Shown in pieces: positions 6,009 to 6,977 of a stretch of 6,977 bases of DNA. Both the position numbers and the translations under genes were made by a program. This DNA comes from an uncultured Clostridia bacterium. GTDB lineage: Bacteria; Bacillota; Clostridia; Oscillospirales; Oscillospiraceae. The notes under the pieces are model-generated. The model was not told where the DNA came from. It saw nothing but the letters and a program-made list of their open reading frames with translations, and ran no database searches. The stretch covers positions 1-6,977 of the forward strand of contig CAMGCA010000106.1 in assembly GCA_946011705.1 (NCBI GenBank), written 5' to 3'. Positions within the stretch are counted from its first letter, which is position 1. Each line of letters begins with the position of its first letter.

Positions 6009-6977
6009 TCAGTTTTGCTTCCAGGTGCTGCGGGAGAACAGAACCAGAATCGGGAAGATTTCCAGTCTGCCGGCCAGCATATCAAGGATCAGCACCAGCT
6101 TGGAAGGGGCGCTGTAGGCGGCATAGTTGCAGGTGGGGCCAACCGCCTCCAAACCGGGGCCGATGTTATTGAAGCAGGCCAGCACCGCACTGAAATTGGT
6201 GCCCACAGAGAAACCGTCCAGGGAAATGACCAGAAAGCTCAGAAGCAGGATGATCATGTAGGCGGACAGATAGGCGTTGGCGTTGTCCAACACCTTTTCT
6301 TCCATCACCTGACCGTTGATACGGATGGACTGCACCCTGCGGTGGTGAAGAACCTGATGGATATTGCGGCGCAGGCTCTTAAAGAGCAGCAGCGCCCGGG
6401 CACATTTCAGGCCGCCGCCGGTGGAACCGGCACAGGCGCCGATGACCATAAGCACCAGCAGCAGGGTCTGGGAAAAGGCAGGCCAGGTGCCAAAATCCGT
6501 GGTGGCAAAGCCGGTAGTGGTCATGATGGAGGATACCTGGAAGGCCGCGTGACGGATGGTTTCCCCAAGGCTCCCATAATAGCCGTGCAGATTCAGGGTG
6601 ATGAGCGCCACGCTGCCTACGAGGATACCCAGGTACAGCCGAAGCTCCTCATCCTTGAACACGCTTTTGAAATTGCCCAGCATCAGCAGATAGTAGCAGC
6701 TGAAATTCACGCCGAACAGGGTCATAAACACCGTGGTGACATTCTGAATGTACGGCGAGTATCCGGCCAGGGAGTCATTTTTCACGCCGAAGCCGCCGGT
6801 GCCGGCAGTGCCGAAGGCGGTGCAGACCGCCTCCAAAAAAGGCATCTTTCCAATGAGGAGAAATACAATGTTGAGAACCGTCAGCAGCAGGTACAGAATG
6901 TAGAGAATCACCGCGGTTTTACGCATTTTCGGCACCAGCTTGCCCACATTGGGGCCAGGGCTTTCCGCCCGGAGCAG
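6009..6977 (-). CDS. trkH: TrkH family potassium uptake protein, C-terminal part (5' end outside window)
   Basis: Membrane channel subunit for K+ (or Na+-coupled K+) uptake, normally gated by a cytoplasmic TrkA protein. The frame is open to the right edge and ends at TGA (6009-6011), leaving 322 visible residues of an expected 480 or so. A GTG at 6945-6947 is in frame but internal, because the family motif ESPGP lies before it. Counted from the edge, the pore loops of repeats two to four are visible: TAGTGGFG (57-64), MTTTGF (152-157) and NIGPG (271-275). The conserved GACAGSTGGGLK (180-191) and the basic cytoplasmic stretch after it (KSLRRNIHQVLHHRRV) are intact, as is the usual ending LDMLAGRLEIFPILVLFS. 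The first pore loop lies outside the window. The gene has its own terminator. TrkH rather than KtrB is favoured by the SPGP motif and the extra length. Confidence 0.92.
   Translation of the reverse strand: MLRAESPGPNVGKLVPKMRKTAVILYILYLLLTVLNIVFLLIGKMPFLEAVCTAFGTAGTGGFGVKNDSLAGYSPYIQNVTTVFMTLFGVNFSCYYLLMLGNFKSVFKDEELRLYLGILVGSVALITLNLHGYYGSLGETIRHAAFQVSSIMTTTGFATTDFGTWPAFSQTLLLVLMVIGACAGSTGGGLKCARALLLFKSLRRNIHQVLHHRRVQSIRINGQVMEEKVLDNANAYLSAYMIILLLSFLVISLDGFSVGTNFSAVLACFNNIGPGLEAVGPTCNYAAYSAPSKLVLILDMLAGRLEIFPILVLFSRSTWKQN

Noticed and set aside
5836..6172. Small + strand frames in the gap upstream of rnfC2, running into the trkH 3' end.
   Set aside because: They cross the trkH terminator and coding region in antisense, have no convincing ribosome binding site, and show no protein-like conservation.

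Overview
The window looks like a piece of chromosome from a fairly GC-rich anaerobic Clostridia-type Firmicute, plausibly a gut or acetogen-like species. The reasons are a clostridial methylene-tetrahydrofolate (methylene-THF) reductase operon of the MetF/MetV/RnfC2 type, strong AGGTGA/AGGAG-type ribosome binding sites, A-rich SigA promoters, and short intrinsic terminators after almost every transcription unit. No phage, insertion sequence, CRISPR, tRNA or rRNA was seen. Species cannot be fixed from this sequence.

Layout from left to right. (1) 1-764, + strand: the C-terminal half of a MATE-family multidrug exporter that enters from the left edge. (2) 769-817: a hairpin terminator between two convergent genes. 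(3) 819-2144, - strand: a complete second MATE exporter with its own near-consensus SigA promoter at 2189-2217. (4) 2232-2264: a strong terminator ending the next operon. (5) 5802 down to 2276, - strand: a three-gene operon encoding an RnfC-like flavin/iron-sulfur protein with a MetV-like N-terminal domain (rnfC2), then metV, then metF, with gaps of only 9 and 20 nt. An extended -10 promoter and an 18-bp palindrome lie in front of it. (6) 5962-5996: a terminator. (7) 6009-6977, - strand: the C-terminal two thirds of a TrkH-type potassium uptake channel that runs off the right edge.

The operon is the most interesting part. MetF reduces 5,10-methylene-THF to 5-methyl-THF. MetV is its small cysteine-rich partner. 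The RnfC-like subunit has the parts needed to take electrons from NADH: a glycine-rich FMN/NADH-binding segment, an SLBB-like segment and two ferredoxin-like 4Fe-4S motifs. The set resembles the heterotrimeric NADH-oxidising methylene-THF reductase described in Acetobacterium woodii, which serves the methyl branch of the Wood-Ljungdahl pathway or C1 metabolism for methionine. Here a second MetV-like domain is fused to RnfC, with eight C-terminal cysteines in exactly the same register as in the free-standing MetV. No other Wood-Ljungdahl gene lies in the window, so acetogenesis itself is not shown.

The MATE and TrkH genes appear to be ordinary housekeeping or efflux neighbours in separate transcription units.
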